64,000 bases of DNA from Neisseria macacae ATCC 33926 (GTDB taxonomy: Bacteria > Pseudomonadota > Gammaproteobacteria > Burkholderiales > Neisseriaceae). A program made the position numbers and the translations under genes. The notes beneath the pieces are model-generated. The model did no database searches and had not been told where the DNA came from. It saw only the letters and a list, made by a program, of their open reading frames with translations. Positions 16,821-25,873 of the stretch are shown in pieces; the stretch's first letter is position 1; each line of letters starts with the position of its first letter. The stretch covers positions 248,001 through 312,000 of the forward strand of contig NZ_CP094241.1 of assembly GCF_022749495.1 (NCBI RefSeq), written 5' to 3'.

Positions 16821-18368
16821 ATGCAGCTTAATCCTGCTGAAATTAGCGATTTGATTAAAGCTAAAATTGAAAATCTGTCTGGAAATACAGAAGTACGTAC
16901 CCGTGGTACGGTTATTTCTGTAACAGACGGTATTGTTCGTATTCATGGCTTGTCAGACGCAATGCAAGGTGAGATGCTCGAATTCCCGGGTAACACTTTC
17001 GGTTTGGCGATGAACTTGGAGCGCGACTCCGTCGGCGCCGTAGTGTTGGGTGAATACGAACATATTAAAGAAGGCGACACAGTTACTTGTACCGGCCGTA
17101 TTTTGGAAGTACCTGTCGGCCGTGAGTTGGTTGGTCGCGTTGTAGATGCGCTGGGTCGCCCGATTGATGGCAAAGGCCCGATCAACACATCTTCCACAGC
17201 ACCAATCGAAAAAATTGCACCGGGTGTAATTGCCCGTAAATCAGTTGACCAGCCTATGCAAACCGGTCTGAAGGCCATTGACTCAATGGTTCCGATTGGT
17301 CGCGGTCAACGTGAGCTGATCATTGGTGACCGTCAAACAGGTAAAACAGCCGTAGCATTGGATGCTATTGTCAACCAAAAAGGTACGGGCGTTATCTGTA
17401 TTTATGTTGCAATCGGTCAAAAAGCATCTTCTATTGCCAACGTAGTACGCAAATTGGAAGAGCATGGCGCAATGGAACACACTATTGTGGTTGCGGCGAC
17501 TGCTTCTGAAGCTGCGGCTTTGCAATATATCGCACCTTATGCAGGTTGTACGATGGGCGAGTTTTTCCGCGACCGCGGTGAAGACGCATTGATTGTATAT
17601 GATGACTTGTCCAAACAAGCTGTTGCTTACCGTCAAATTTCCCTGTTGCTGCGCCGTCCTCCCGGTCGTGAAGCATATCCTGGCGACGTTTTCTATCTGC
17701 ACTCCCGCTTGTTGGAGCGTGCTGCCCGTGTAAATGAGCACGAAGTTGAAAAACTGACTAATGGTGAAGTGAAGGGCAAAACAGGCTCTCTGACTGCATT
17801 GCCGATTATTGAAACGCAAGCCGGCGACGTCTCTGCATTCGTACCGACAAACGTGATTTCGATTACCGACGGTCAGATTTTCTTGGAAACCGATTTGTTT
17901 AACGCCGGTATCCGTCCTGCGATTAATGCCGGTATTTCGGTATCGCGCGTAGGTGGTGCTGCGCAAACCAAAGTAATTAAAAAACTGGGTGGCGGTATCC
18001 GTTTGGCACTTGCCCAATATCGTGAGTTGGCAGCCTTCTCGCAATTTGCTTCCGATTTGGATGAGGCTACACGCAAACAGCTGCAACACGGTGAAGTGGT
18101 TACTGAATTGATGAAGCAAAAACAATTCAGCACTTTGGATACAGCCGAAATGGCTTTGACCTTGTGGGCCATTAATAATGGTTCTTACGAAGATGTACCG
18201 GTATCCAAGGCATTGGCTTTCGAAGCGGAATTTTTGAGCTTTGTACGCACTCAGCATCCTGGTGTTTTAGAAGCAATCAATGCATCAGGTGCGATGTCCG
18301 ATGAAAGTGAAAAAGCATTGACCGAAGCCATGAATTCTTTCAAATCTTCTTATGCTTACCAAGCCTAA
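16821..18368 (+). CDS. atpA: F0F1 ATP synthase subunit alpha
   Basis: The 515-residue non-catalytic nucleotide-binding subunit of F1 has the Walker A motif GDRQTGKT (about residues 170-177), the IYVAIGQK segment, the LIVYDDLSKQAVAYR Walker B region and the PAINAGISVSRVGG signature. Its normal length, with 10 bases from atpH, is as expected for the operon. Confidence 0.98.
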   Translation: MQLNPAEISDLIKAKIENLSGNTEVRTRGTVISVTDGIVRIHGLSDAMQGEMLEFPGNTFGLAMNLERDSVGAVVLGEYEHIKEGDTVTCTGRILEVPVGRELVGRVVDALGRPIDGKGPINTSSTAPIEKIAPGVIARKSVDQPMQTGLKAIDSMVPIGRGQRELIIGDRQTGKTAVALDAIVNQKGTGVICIYVAIGQKASSIANVVRKLEEHGAMEHTIVVAATASEAAALQYIAPYAGCTMGEFFRDRGEDALIVYDDLSKQAVAYRQISLLLRRPPGREAYPGDVFYLHSRLLERAARVNEHEVEKLTNGEVKGKTGSLTALPIIETQAGDVSAFVPTNVISITDGQIFLETDLFNAGIRPAINAGISVSRVGGAAQTKVIKKLGGGIRLALAQYRELAAFSQFASDLDEATRKQLQHGEVVTELMKQKQFSTLDTAEMALTLWAINNGSYEDVPVSKALAFEAEFLSFVRTQHPGVLEAINASGAMSDESEKALTEAMNSFKSSYAYQA

Positions 18369-18392
18369 GAGCTGAAATGAAAGGAGTCTGAA

Positions 18393-19268
18393 ATGGCAGT
18401 CGGAAAAGAGATTCTCACCAAAATCCGTAGTGTTCAAAATACTCAAAAGATCACTAAAGCGATGCAGATGGTGTCAACCTCTAAAATGCGGAAGACTCAG
18501 GAACGGATGCGCTTGGCGCGTCCGTATGCCGAAAAAGTACGGACAGTTATGAGTCATTTGGCGCGAACCCATGAAGATCACGGTATTAAATTATTGGCAC
18601 CTCATCGTGAAACACGTCGGGTAGGTTTCATTTTAATCACCTCTGATAAAGGTCTTTGCGGTGGTTTGAACGCGAATGTTTTGAAGAAATTCTTAGCGCA
18701 AGTCCAAGAATACCAAGAACAAGGCATTGAAGTTGATGTCGTCTGTTTAGGTAGTAAAGGTTTGGCAGCTTGTCAAAACATCGGTTTGAACGTTATTGCC
18801 AGTGCGATTAATTTGGGTGATACCCCAAGAATGGAATTGCTGCTTGGTCCATTGACTGAAATCTTCCAACGTTACGAGAAGCATGAGTTAGATAAAATAC
18901 ATCTGGTGTATTCATGTTTTGTGAATACCATGCGTCAAGAACCACGATTGGAGGTTCTGCTGCCTATCGGCGAAAATGTGATAGAAGACGAGGAGAGTTA
19001 TTCTTCATTCAGTTGGGAATACCGTTATGAGCCAAGTCCTGTCGCTGTGTTGGAATATCTGGTTCGCCGCTATTTAGAGTCTGTGGTTTACCAAGCATTG
19101 AGTGACAATATGGCATCTGAGCAAGCTGCGCGTATGGTGGCAATGAAAGCGGCCACCGACAATGCAGGCAATGCCATTAAAGAGTTGCGTTTGGTATATA
19201 ACAAATCGCGTCAAGCTGCGATTACCACGGAATTGTCAGAAATTGTAGCAGGTGCGGCGGCAGTTTAA
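18393..19268 (+). CDS. atpG: F0F1 ATP synthase subunit gamma
   Basis: The 291-residue central shaft subunit has the N-terminal helix (MAVGKEILTKIRSVQNTQKI) and the C-terminal helix with MKAATDNAGNAIKELRLVYNKSRQA, both typical. AAAGGAG precedes the ATG. A truncated uptake sequence lies directly after the stop codon, before atpD. Confidence 0.97.
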   Translation: MAVGKEILTKIRSVQNTQKITKAMQMVSTSKMRKTQERMRLARPYAEKVRTVMSHLARTHEDHGIKLLAPHRETRRVGFILITSDKGLCGGLNANVLKKFLAQVQEYQEQGIEVDVVCLGSKGLAACQNIGLNVIASAINLGDTPRMELLLGPLTEIFQRYEKHELDKIHLVYSCFVNTMRQEPRLEVLLPIGENVIEDEESYSSFSWEYRYEPSPVAVLEYLVRRYLESVVYQALSDNMASEQAARMVAMKAATDNAGNAIKELRLVYNKSRQAAITTELSEIVAGAAAV

Positions 19269-19306
19269 TGTCGTCTGAAACCTGAACAGGAAATTAGGAT
19301 ACGATA

Positions 19307-20704
19307 ATGAGCCAAGGCAAAATCGTACAAATTATTGGTGCGGTAGTTGACGTGGAGTTCCCGCGTGATGCCATTCCGCGTGTTTACGACGCCCTGAAAT
19401 TGGATGCAAACGGCCTGACTTTGGAAGTGCAACAGCTTCTGGGTGACGGCGTAGTCCGTACTATTGCAATGGGTAGTTCGGATGGTTTGAAACGCGGCAT
19501 GACTGTAAGCAATACAGGTGCGCCGATTACAGTGCCGGTAGGTAAAGGCACTTTGGGACGTATTGTCGATGTATTGGGTACGCCTGTTGACGAAGCAGGT
19601 CCGATTGATACCGACAAACACCGTGCCATCCATCAGACAGCTCCGAAATTTGATGAACTGTCTGCGACTACTGAGCTGTTGGAAACCGGCATCAAAGTGA
19701 TTGACTTGCTGTGTCCGTTTGCCAAAGGCGGTAAAGTAGGTCTGTTCGGTGGTGCCGGTGTAGGCAAAACTGTCAACATGATGGAATTGATTAACAACAT
19801 CGCCAAAGCACATAGCGGTTTGTCCGTGTTTGCAGGTGTGGGTGAGCGTACCCGTGAAGGTAATGACTTCTACCACGAGATGAAAGATTCCAATGTATTG
19901 GACAAAGTGGCGATGGTTTACGGCCAGATGAACGAACCTCCGGGTAACCGTCTGCGTGTAGCCTTGACCGGTTTGACGATGGCCGAATACTTCCGTGATG
20001 AAAAAGATGAAAGCGGCAAAGGTCGCGACGTATTGTTCTTCGTGGACAACATTTATCGTTACACTTTGGCCGGTACCGAAGTATCCGCATTGTTGGGCCG
20101 TATGCCTTCAGCAGTAGGTTACCAACCGACATTGGCTGAAGAAATGGGTCGTTTGCAAGAGCGTATTACCTCCACCCAAACAGGCTCCATTACTTCTATT
20201 CAAGCCGTATATGTACCTGCGGATGACTTGACTGACCCGTCTCCTGCAACGACATTTGCCCACTTGGACGCTACTGTCGTATTGAGCCGTGATATTGCCT
20301 CTTTGGGTATTTACCCCGCAGTTGACCCGCTCGATTCCACTTCACGTCAACTGGATCCGATGGTATTGGGTCAAGAGCACTATGACGTAGCCCGCGGCGT
20401 ACAATCTACCCTGCAAAAATACAAAGAATTGCGCGATATTATTGCCATTCTGGGTATGGACGAATTGTCAGACGAAGATAAACTGACCGTGATGCGTGCG
20501 CGTAAGATCCAACGCTTCCTGTCGCAACCGTTCCACGTTGCCGAAGTATTTACCGGCTCTCCCGGCAAATATGTATCGCTGCGTGACACCATTGCCGGCT
20601 TTAAAGCTATCTTGAACGGTGAATACGACCATCTGCCTGAACAAGCTTTCTACATGGTAGGCGGTATCGAAGAAGCGGTCGAGAAAGCGAAAACCTTAAA
20701 CTAA
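19307..20704 (+). CDS. atpD: F0F1 ATP synthase subunit beta
   Basis: The 465-residue catalytic subunit has Walker A GGAGVGKT (about residues 149-156), the catalytic GERTREGNDFYHEM segment and Walker B VLFFVDNIYRYTLAGTE. That last segment departs a little from the common FIDNIFRFTQAGSE, but catalytic residues are kept. The family signature PAVDPLDSTSR is present. Confidence 0.98.
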   Translation: MSQGKIVQIIGAVVDVEFPRDAIPRVYDALKLDANGLTLEVQQLLGDGVVRTIAMGSSDGLKRGMTVSNTGAPITVPVGKGTLGRIVDVLGTPVDEAGPIDTDKHRAIHQTAPKFDELSATTELLETGIKVIDLLCPFAKGGKVGLFGGAGVGKTVNMMELINNIAKAHSGLSVFAGVGERTREGNDFYHEMKDSNVLDKVAMVYGQMNEPPGNRLRVALTGLTMAEYFRDEKDESGKGRDVLFFVDNIYRYTLAGTEVSALLGRMPSAVGYQPTLAEEMGRLQERITSTQTGSITSIQAVYVPADDLTDPSPATTFAHLDATVVLSRDIASLGIYPAVDPLDSTSRQLDPMVLGQEHYDVARGVQSTLQKYKELRDIIAILGMDELSDEDKLTVMRARKIQRFLSQPFHVAEVFTGSPGKYVSLRDTIAGFKAILNGEYDHLPEQAFYMVGGIEEAVEKAKTLN

Positions 20705-20714
20705 GGAGGTCGGC

Positions 20715-21140
20715 ATGAGCATCATGCGAGTTGAAGTGGTAAGTAGCGAGCAGAACATCTATTCAGGCGAAGCCAGTTTTGTAGTGGTTCCGACTGTTCA
20801 AGGTGAGCTCGGTATTTATCCGCGACACGAGCCGATTATGAGTTTGGTACGTCCCGGTGCATTGCGTTTGACCGTGCCGGGCGAAGCCGAAGAAGTGCTT
20901 GTTGCCGTTTCCGGCGGAGTGCTGGAAGTGCAGCCCAACCAACTTACTGTGTTGGCGGATGTTGCCGTACGCAGTTCCGAGATGGATCGGGAGCGCGCGG
21001 AAGCTGCCAAGAAGGCGGCGGAAACCGGCATTTCTCAAGCCAAAGACGATAAATCGTTGGCTGAAGCACACAAAGCCTTGGCCGCAGCGATTGCCCAGCT
21101 CAAAACCTTGGATTATCTTCGTTCGCACAAAAACAAATAA
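20715..21140 (+). CDS. atpC: F0F1 ATP synthase subunit epsilon
   Basis: The 141-residue protein has an N-terminal beta sandwich (MRVEVVSSEQNIYSGEA, GELGIYPRHEP) and a C-terminal Ala/Lys-rich two-helix domain that regulates ATP hydrolysis. The start codon follows an AAGGAGG site overlapping the end of atpD. It is the last gene of the operon and is followed by an intrinsic terminator. Confidence 0.97.
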   Translation: MSIMRVEVVSSEQNIYSGEASFVVVPTVQGELGIYPRHEPIMSLVRPGALRLTVPGEAEEVLVAVSGGVLEVQPNQLTVLADVAVRSSEMDRERAEAAKKAAETGISQAKDDKSLAEAHKALAAAIAQLKTLDYLRSHKNK

Positions 21141-21155
21141 GCAGATTTGCTTTAC

Positions 21156-21190
21156 AAAAAGCACGGTTGATTACCGTGCTTTTTATTTTT
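21156..21190 (+). terminator. Intrinsic terminator of the atp operon
   Basis: AAAAAGCACGGT pairs with ACCGTGCTTTT around a 4-base loop, followed by a T-rich tail. It contains no uptake sequence. Confidence 0.9.
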
Positions 21191-21250
21191 TGGATTGACT
21201 GGAAAATATGAAAAATTTGCTGGAGTAAGTTCAAATAGGGAAGAACATTC

Positions 21251-21407
21251 TATAGTGGATTAACTTTAAATCAGGACAAGGCGACGAAGCCGCAGACAGT
21301 ACAGATAGTACGGAACCGATTCACTTGGTGCTTCAGCACCTTAGAGAATCGTTCTCTTTGAGCTAAGGCGAGGCAACGCCGTACTGGTTTAAAGTTAATC
21401 CACTATA
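21251..21407. repeat. Correia repeat enclosed element, full length
   Basis: A 157-bp copy with near-perfect TATAGTGGATTAAC ends lies between the atp terminator and the lipoprotein gene. Confidence 0.95.
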
Positions 21408-21420
21408 ACAAGTCCAAATC

Positions 21421-21466
21421 AAAAGGTCGTCTGAAAAATCTTGTTTCAGGTTTTCAGACGACCTTT
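21421..21466. terminator. Inverted DUS pair hairpin
   Basis: A long stem of two facing uptake sequences with flanking A/T runs lies just beyond the Correia element. The stretch 21467-21575 holds nothing recognisable. Confidence 0.75.
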
Positions 21467-21575
21467 CGTTTGCCGGCTGCTTGGCATCATGCGGTTTGTG
21501 GAATAGTTTTGATACCGTTTGCGAGGGAAGGGCGGGTTGGATATTTTCCAGTCCGAATGGCAATGATTATGGTTG

Positions 21576-21637
21576 GAGGTCGTCTGAAAGCTATGTTCAA
21601 GGTTTAATACCATGGAAGCTGCGTTTTCAGACGACCT
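21576..21637. terminator. Inverted DUS pair, terminator
   Basis: Facing uptake sequences with a loop of about 38 bases lie 9 bases beyond the stop codon of the minus-strand lipoprotein gene. Confidence 0.7.
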
Positions 21638-21645
21638 TTTCATCG

Positions 21646-22680
21646 CTATTGCTTCACAGGCTTCAAAGTCGGCAAAACCGTATCCCAAATCGCAAGGACT
21701 TCGGCTTCGCTGCGCTTCGTTCCGTCTTTTTTCTCAGCACCAAACTGCATCATGATGCGCGGGTCGCCACCGTCGCGTTCCCAAAAGAACATATATTTGT
21801 TACCGCCCCATTTCACCAATTTTTCCTCGCCCGACATACCGTTGATGGTGCGTTTGCCTTGGCGGATGGTGCGGGTTAGCGCTTTAACCATTGCGCCTTT
21901 CCCCAGATTTACCTTACGTTGCAGCAGCGTCGGCTCGCCTGCCTCCAGTACGTCGCCGTGCATGATTTCCAGACTCATATCGTGTTGTTTGTCAAATTCG
22001 ACAGTGCTATGAACTTCAAACGGTTTTTTGCCATCGTCCGCGATAAAACCGCCTATCAGGCATATACCGTGTTTATTTGGCACTTCAAATTCCTGCCTGG
22101 TTTTCAATCCATTGAGGATTTCTTGGCGGAATTTTTTCTCCATGGTGTTTATTGCTTCTTTTTCTTGGGCTTTCCAGTTGGCAGGGGCTTTGCCGTTTTC
22201 GGCAGGGATATAGAAATAGCTGCGTACGATATAGGCGTCATCATTATCCAGCTTGAAATATAAATCAGCTTCGTAGGGCATTCCCTTCTCTTTAACTGTA
22301 ATGCTGCGCTCCCAAGAAAAATCGCTGCGTGTTACCTGCATGATTGCCCGATCCGGAATCAGGGTGCGGGTATCGACGACAATATCGGTTCCATCATAAC
22401 CATATTGTTTATTCTCATTGATGGTGCTTACGTTTCTTTTCCAGTCGTTAAACATGACCATCACACTCCAGCCGTTATACTTAAGCCATGTACTGCCGTG
22501 ATGACGTTGGGACGGCAGGCGCAATTGATAGCGGCCGCTGCAATAGGGCTGTTCAGTCCAGTAGGCGGTATCGATGGCGGATTGGGTGACGGTCGGCGAG
22601 GTTTCTGCCGATGGAGAAACGGTGGGCGTGCAGGCTGTGGCGGCGAGAATAAGCGACAGCGTGGTCAGACGGATGGACAT
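21646..22680 (-). CDS. Lipoprotein resembling Tli4-type immunity proteins
   Basis: The 344-residue precursor has a lipoprotein signal with lipobox AATAC (Cys17). Two features recall the Tli4 family, periplasmic proteins that neutralise type VI secretion lipases: an early YCSGRYQLRLP segment and a later GICLIGGFIADDGKKPFEV segment with a beta-rich end. No toxin or secretion gene is adjacent, so it would be an orphan immunity protein or a related stress lipoprotein. The family assignment is from memory of motif style and is moderate. Confidence 0.6.
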   Translation of the reverse strand: MSIRLTTLSLILAATACTPTVSPSAETSPTVTQSAIDTAYWTEQPYCSGRYQLRLPSQRHHGSTWLKYNGWSVMVMFNDWKRNVSTINENKQYGYDGTDIVVDTRTLIPDRAIMQVTRSDFSWERSITVKEKGMPYEADLYFKLDNDDAYIVRSYFYIPAENGKAPANWKAQEKEAINTMEKKFRQEILNGLKTRQEFEVPNKHGICLIGGFIADDGKKPFEVHSTVEFDKQHDMSLEIMHGDVLEAGEPTLLQRKVNLGKGAMVKALTRTIRQGKRTINGMSGEEKLVKWGGNKYMFFWERDGGDPRIMMQFGAEKKDGTKRSEAEVLAIWDTVLPTLKPVKQ

Positions 22681-22702
22681 GGATAAGCTCCGTGATGAAT
22701 AG

Positions 22703-22737
22703 GGGTCGTCTGAAAGTATAGTTTATTCAGACGACCT
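22703..22737. terminator. Inverted DUS pair hairpin
   Basis: Facing uptake sequences form a hairpin in the 5' region of the minus-strand lipoprotein gene, about 25-55 bases before its start. It may stop transcription arriving from the right. Confidence 0.6.
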
Positions 22738-22740
22738 TTG

Positions 22741-23103
22741 TCATAAAACGGGCTTGGCGGTATTTATTGGATATGGATGGAAATTTGGCGTGTTTTTGAG
22801 CGGACTTGATGCTTGGAGATGATTTTTGCTGTGTGAAAGTCCGTTATAAGCTTGTCCTTATTTCAAACTATTTTTCTTCTCGATGGTCTCTTTCTAAGGT
22901 ATTGTCTTTCACTACGGCTTTATTTTCAAAAATTGTTAATATCCGAAAAATTGATTATACTTATAAAGTATTAGTTCATCTGGTCTATTATTGTTGTCAG
23001 GTTCAATCTGATTCTGAATCTGCCAATATCCAAGTTAAGACCGTTATGCGAAAAATGGCGGCGATGCGTCTTTTCGATTGCTATTTTTCTCGGTGGATTG
23101 GAA
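22741..23103. other. Intergenic stretch without a convincing gene
   Basis: This AT-rich segment contains an open frame of 100 codons (22806-23108), but it has a poor ribosome site, atypical composition and runs into the Correia element. I see no family resemblance. Confidence 0.4.
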
Positions 23104-23260
23104 TATAGTGGATTAACTTTAAATCAGGACAAGGCGACGAAGCCGCAGACAGTACAGATAGTACGGAACCGATTCACTTGGTGCTTCAGCACCTTAGAGA
23201 ATCGTTCTCTTTGAGCTAAGGCGAGGCAGCGCCGTACTGGTTTAAAGTTAATCCACTATA
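23104..23260. repeat. Correia repeat enclosed element, full length
   Basis: A 157-bp copy ends 61 bases before the PepSY gene, so its outward end may supply or modify that gene's promoter. Confidence 0.95.
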
Positions 23261-23321
23261 AAAATGCAAGGCAGGAACTTGGCGCTTTATCTCCATCCAC
23301 TCAAAACAAAAGAGAGAATTT

Positions 23322-24734
23322 ATGGACACAACCAAACCTACTCCCCATCCCGACCAACAGGCCAACCGCCGCTATCTGACCGTGTGGCGGTGGCATTTTT
23401 ATTTCGGGCTATTGGTCGCGCCCTTTCTGACCCTGCTTGCCGTAACAGGTCTGGGCATGCTTCTATTCGCCAACATCACCGGCAAAGAGGGCGAGCGTAT
23501 ACACGTTACCCCGCAGGCGCAGGTGCAGCCTTTGTCGGCGCAGGCGGAAGCGGCGCGGCAGTCTGTGAACCCTGAAACCGCGTCGGTGGTGCAATATATC
23601 GCGCCGCGCGCCGACGATATGGTTGCCGTGTTCCGCGTGAACAACGACGACAAAGCGACCATGGTCGCCGTCGATCCTTACACGGCGAAAGTCGTCAGTT
23701 CCATGCCGCGCAATGAGGGCTGGTATCACACGATGGACGGAATCCACGGCGATATGATGCTCGGCACGGCGGGCGATTACCTGATAGAAACCGCCGCGTC
23801 GCTGACTATCTTGATGATGATTACGGGAATTTATCTTTGGTGGGCGAAACAGCGCAGCCTGAAATCCATGCTTGTGCCGCAAACGGGCAAAGGACGCTCG
23901 TGGTGGCGCAGCATGCACGGTGCGTTCGGCACTTGGGTTTCTTTGATTTTATTGTTGTTCTGCCTGTCTGGTGTTGCTTGGGCGGGCATTTGGGGCGGTA
24001 AGTTCGTTCAGTCTTGGAGCCAGTTCCCCGCCGGCAAATGGGGGGTCGAACCGAACCCCGTATCCGTCGTGCCGACCCACGGCGATGTGTTGAACGACGG
24101 CAAAACCAAAGAAGTACCGTGGATTCTGGAACTCACGCCCATGCCTGTTTCCGGTACGACGAAGGGCGAAAACGGCATCAATCCGAGCGAACCGATGACC
24201 TTGGAAACGGTTGACCGCTTCGCCCGCGAAATCGGTTTCAAAGGCCGCTACCAGCTCAACCTGCCCAAAGGCGAAACGGGCGTGTGGACGCTGTCGCAGG
24301 ATTCGATGAGCTACGACATGGTCAGCCCGACCGCCGACCGCACGGTGCACATCGACCAATACAGCGGCAAAATCCTGGCCGACATCCGTTTCGACGATTA
24401 CAACTTCTTCGGCAAATTCATGGCGGCCAGCATCGCGCTGCACATGGGGACGCTGGGCTGGTGGAGCGTGCTGGCGAACGTCTTGTTCTGCCTGGCGGTT
24501 ATCTTCATCTGTGTCAGCGGCTGTGTGATGTGGTGGAAACGCCGCCCGTCCAAAGCGGGCGGACTGGTTCCTCCGGCGCAGAAAATCGAGCTGCCGGTAT
24601 GGTGGGCAATGGCTGTGCCGCTTTTGATCGTGGCGGTATTGTTCCCGACCGCCATCGCCGCCATCGCCGTGATTTGGCTCTTGGATACGGCCTTGCTGTC
24701 GCGGATTCCGGCGTTGTCGCGGTGGTTTAAATAA
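23322..24734 (+). CDS. PepSY-associated transmembrane protein
   Basis: This 470-residue inner-membrane protein has four or five membrane helices: about residues 25-49, 151-171, 200-224, 370-402 and 425-455. Two large periplasmic loops are of the PepSY type. Conserved histidines near helices (WRWHFYFG, HTMDGIHGDMM, MHGAFGTWVS, LHMGTLG) fit the family thought to bind haem and act in iron uptake or ferric reduction. RBS-like AGAGAGAA precedes the ATG. It stands alone between a Correia element and a DUS terminator. The precise substrate is unknown. Confidence 0.85.
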   Translation: MDTTKPTPHPDQQANRRYLTVWRWHFYFGLLVAPFLTLLAVTGLGMLLFANITGKEGERIHVTPQAQVQPLSAQAEAARQSVNPETASVVQYIAPRADDMVAVFRVNNDDKATMVAVDPYTAKVVSSMPRNEGWYHTMDGIHGDMMLGTAGDYLIETAASLTILMMITGIYLWWAKQRSLKSMLVPQTGKGRSWWRSMHGAFGTWVSLILLLFCLSGVAWAGIWGGKFVQSWSQFPAGKWGVEPNPVSVVPTHGDVLNDGKTKEVPWILELTPMPVSGTTKGENGINPSEPMTLETVDRFAREIGFKGRYQLNLPKGETGVWTLSQDSMSYDMVSPTADRTVHIDQYSGKILADIRFDDYNFFGKFMAASIALHMGTLGWWSVLANVLFCLAVIFICVSGCVMWWKRRPSKAGGLVPPAQKIELPVWWAMAVPLLIVAVLFPTAIAAIAVIWLLDTALLSRIPALSRWFK

Positions 24735-24787
24735 ACGCTTACGGCGTGTGGCAGACGATAAACCGTCAGGCTTGATTTGCCAAAGCT

Positions 24788-24833
24788 AAAAGGTCGTCTG
24801 AAAACCAAATTAGGTTTTCAGACGACCTTTTTT
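24788..24833. terminator. Inverted DUS pair, terminator
   Basis: A long perfect stem of facing uptake sequences followed by T residues lies 54 bases after the PepSY gene. Confidence 0.85.
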
Positions 24834-24849
24834 GACGATTAACTGCAAA

Positions 24850-25006
24850 TATAGTGGATTAAATTTAAATCAGGACAAGGCGACGAAGCCGCAGACAGTA
24901 CAGATAGTACGGAACCGATTCACTTGGTGCTTCAGCACCTTAGAGAATCGTTCTCTTTGAGCTAAGGCGAGGCAACGCCGTAATGGTTTAAAGTTAATCC
25001 ACTATA
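24850..25006. repeat. Correia repeat enclosed element, full length
   Basis: A 157-bp copy lies between converging genes. Its right inner segment has one change (GTAATGG for GTACTGG). Confidence 0.95.
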
Positions 25007-25055
25007 CTTGAATCGGTCAGAAGCTAAGGGGAGATAATCTACACCGGTTCCTTAA

Positions 25056-25862
25056 TTATTTTTTAGGTTGTATGAAATGCTCCGCTTCCTTCAAGATTTC
25101 AGGTTTCACAATTCCCTGCAAATCCTTAGTGGGGATAGTAAACTCAGGTCTGCCTAAAACATATGCCCCGATTTCGTAACTTTGATACAGGAAAGTCAAG
25201 CCGTTTTTATCGAAACGCCAGTTTTCCGTAGCGGAAAATTTGTCACTATTGTATCCACTAATGTAATCACGTGCTTCTTCTTCGGTGTCACCACTATTTT
25301 CCTTCAGGTATTTGACATAGGCTTCTTCAAGCAGGTGTGTCAGTTTTCCTTCTTGATTGGGTAACAGGATGTCGTTCAATTTAAGCGGCTTCGGATTGGC
25401 AATGCCGCGCTTCAATACTGTTAGCGTGTGCACGCCGTATCCGTGCGGGCCACAATTGTATTCCCAGTCTTCTTGTCCGAAAACAGCATAATTGGGCGTA
25501 TAGCCTTCCAGTTCCAACGTATCTATATAGTCCAAAGCACAAGGATACTCACCGGCTTTGCGGAGTTTTTGGTTTTCCTTATTGGTCTCCTTTACGTCTT
25601 TGTCGCGTATCAAGGTCGTCTGAACCGATTTCTGTGTAGGCAGTTTGCCGCCCATTTCTTTCCTGACCCAGTCATCCAAATGTTTATCGCCGGTAATCGG
25701 ATAGCTGACGGTAAGTTGATGGCAAAGGGGTTTGCCTTCACTGTTTTTTCCGTCACAGGATTTGGCTTCCAAGGTTTTGGATTGAAACGATAAAGGGGCA
25801 GCCTGAACATTTGCAGAGAAAATGAGGAACAATGCGGCGGCGGCAAGCGTTTTGTGGAACAT
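25056..25862 (-). CDS. Secreted DUF3298/RsiV-like protein
   Basis: The 268-residue precursor has a signal peptide ending near ANVQA-A (residue 22). Its C-terminal part, FDKNGLTFLYQSYEIGAYVLGRPEFTIP, matches the DUF3298 domain found in RsiV and PdaC, in two pieces of the typical pattern. The N-terminal half would correspond to the companion DUF4163 region. Four cysteines could form periplasmic disulfides. RsiV homologues bind lysozyme, but that is not shown here. It starts 11 bases after glyQ on the same strand and probably shares its transcript. Confidence 0.75.
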   Translation of the reverse strand: MFHKTLAAAALFLIFSANVQAAPLSFQSKTLEAKSCDGKNSEGKPLCHQLTVSYPITGDKHLDDWVRKEMGGKLPTQKSVQTTLIRDKDVKETNKENQKLRKAGEYPCALDYIDTLELEGYTPNYAVFGQEDWEYNCGPHGYGVHTLTVLKRGIANPKPLKLNDILLPNQEGKLTHLLEEAYVKYLKENSGDTEEEARDYISGYNSDKFSATENWRFDKNGLTFLYQSYEIGAYVLGRPEFTIPTKDLQGIVKPEILKEAEHFIQPKK

Positions 25863-25873
25863 ATCAACACCTA

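Noticed and set aside
17283..18257. 324-codon open frame on the minus strand opposite atpA
   Set aside because: It is fully inside the conserved atpA gene and shows no recognisable domain or ribosome site.
22806..23108. Possible 100-residue protein before a Correia element
   Set aside because: It has atypical composition, no clear ribosome site and ends inside the repeat.
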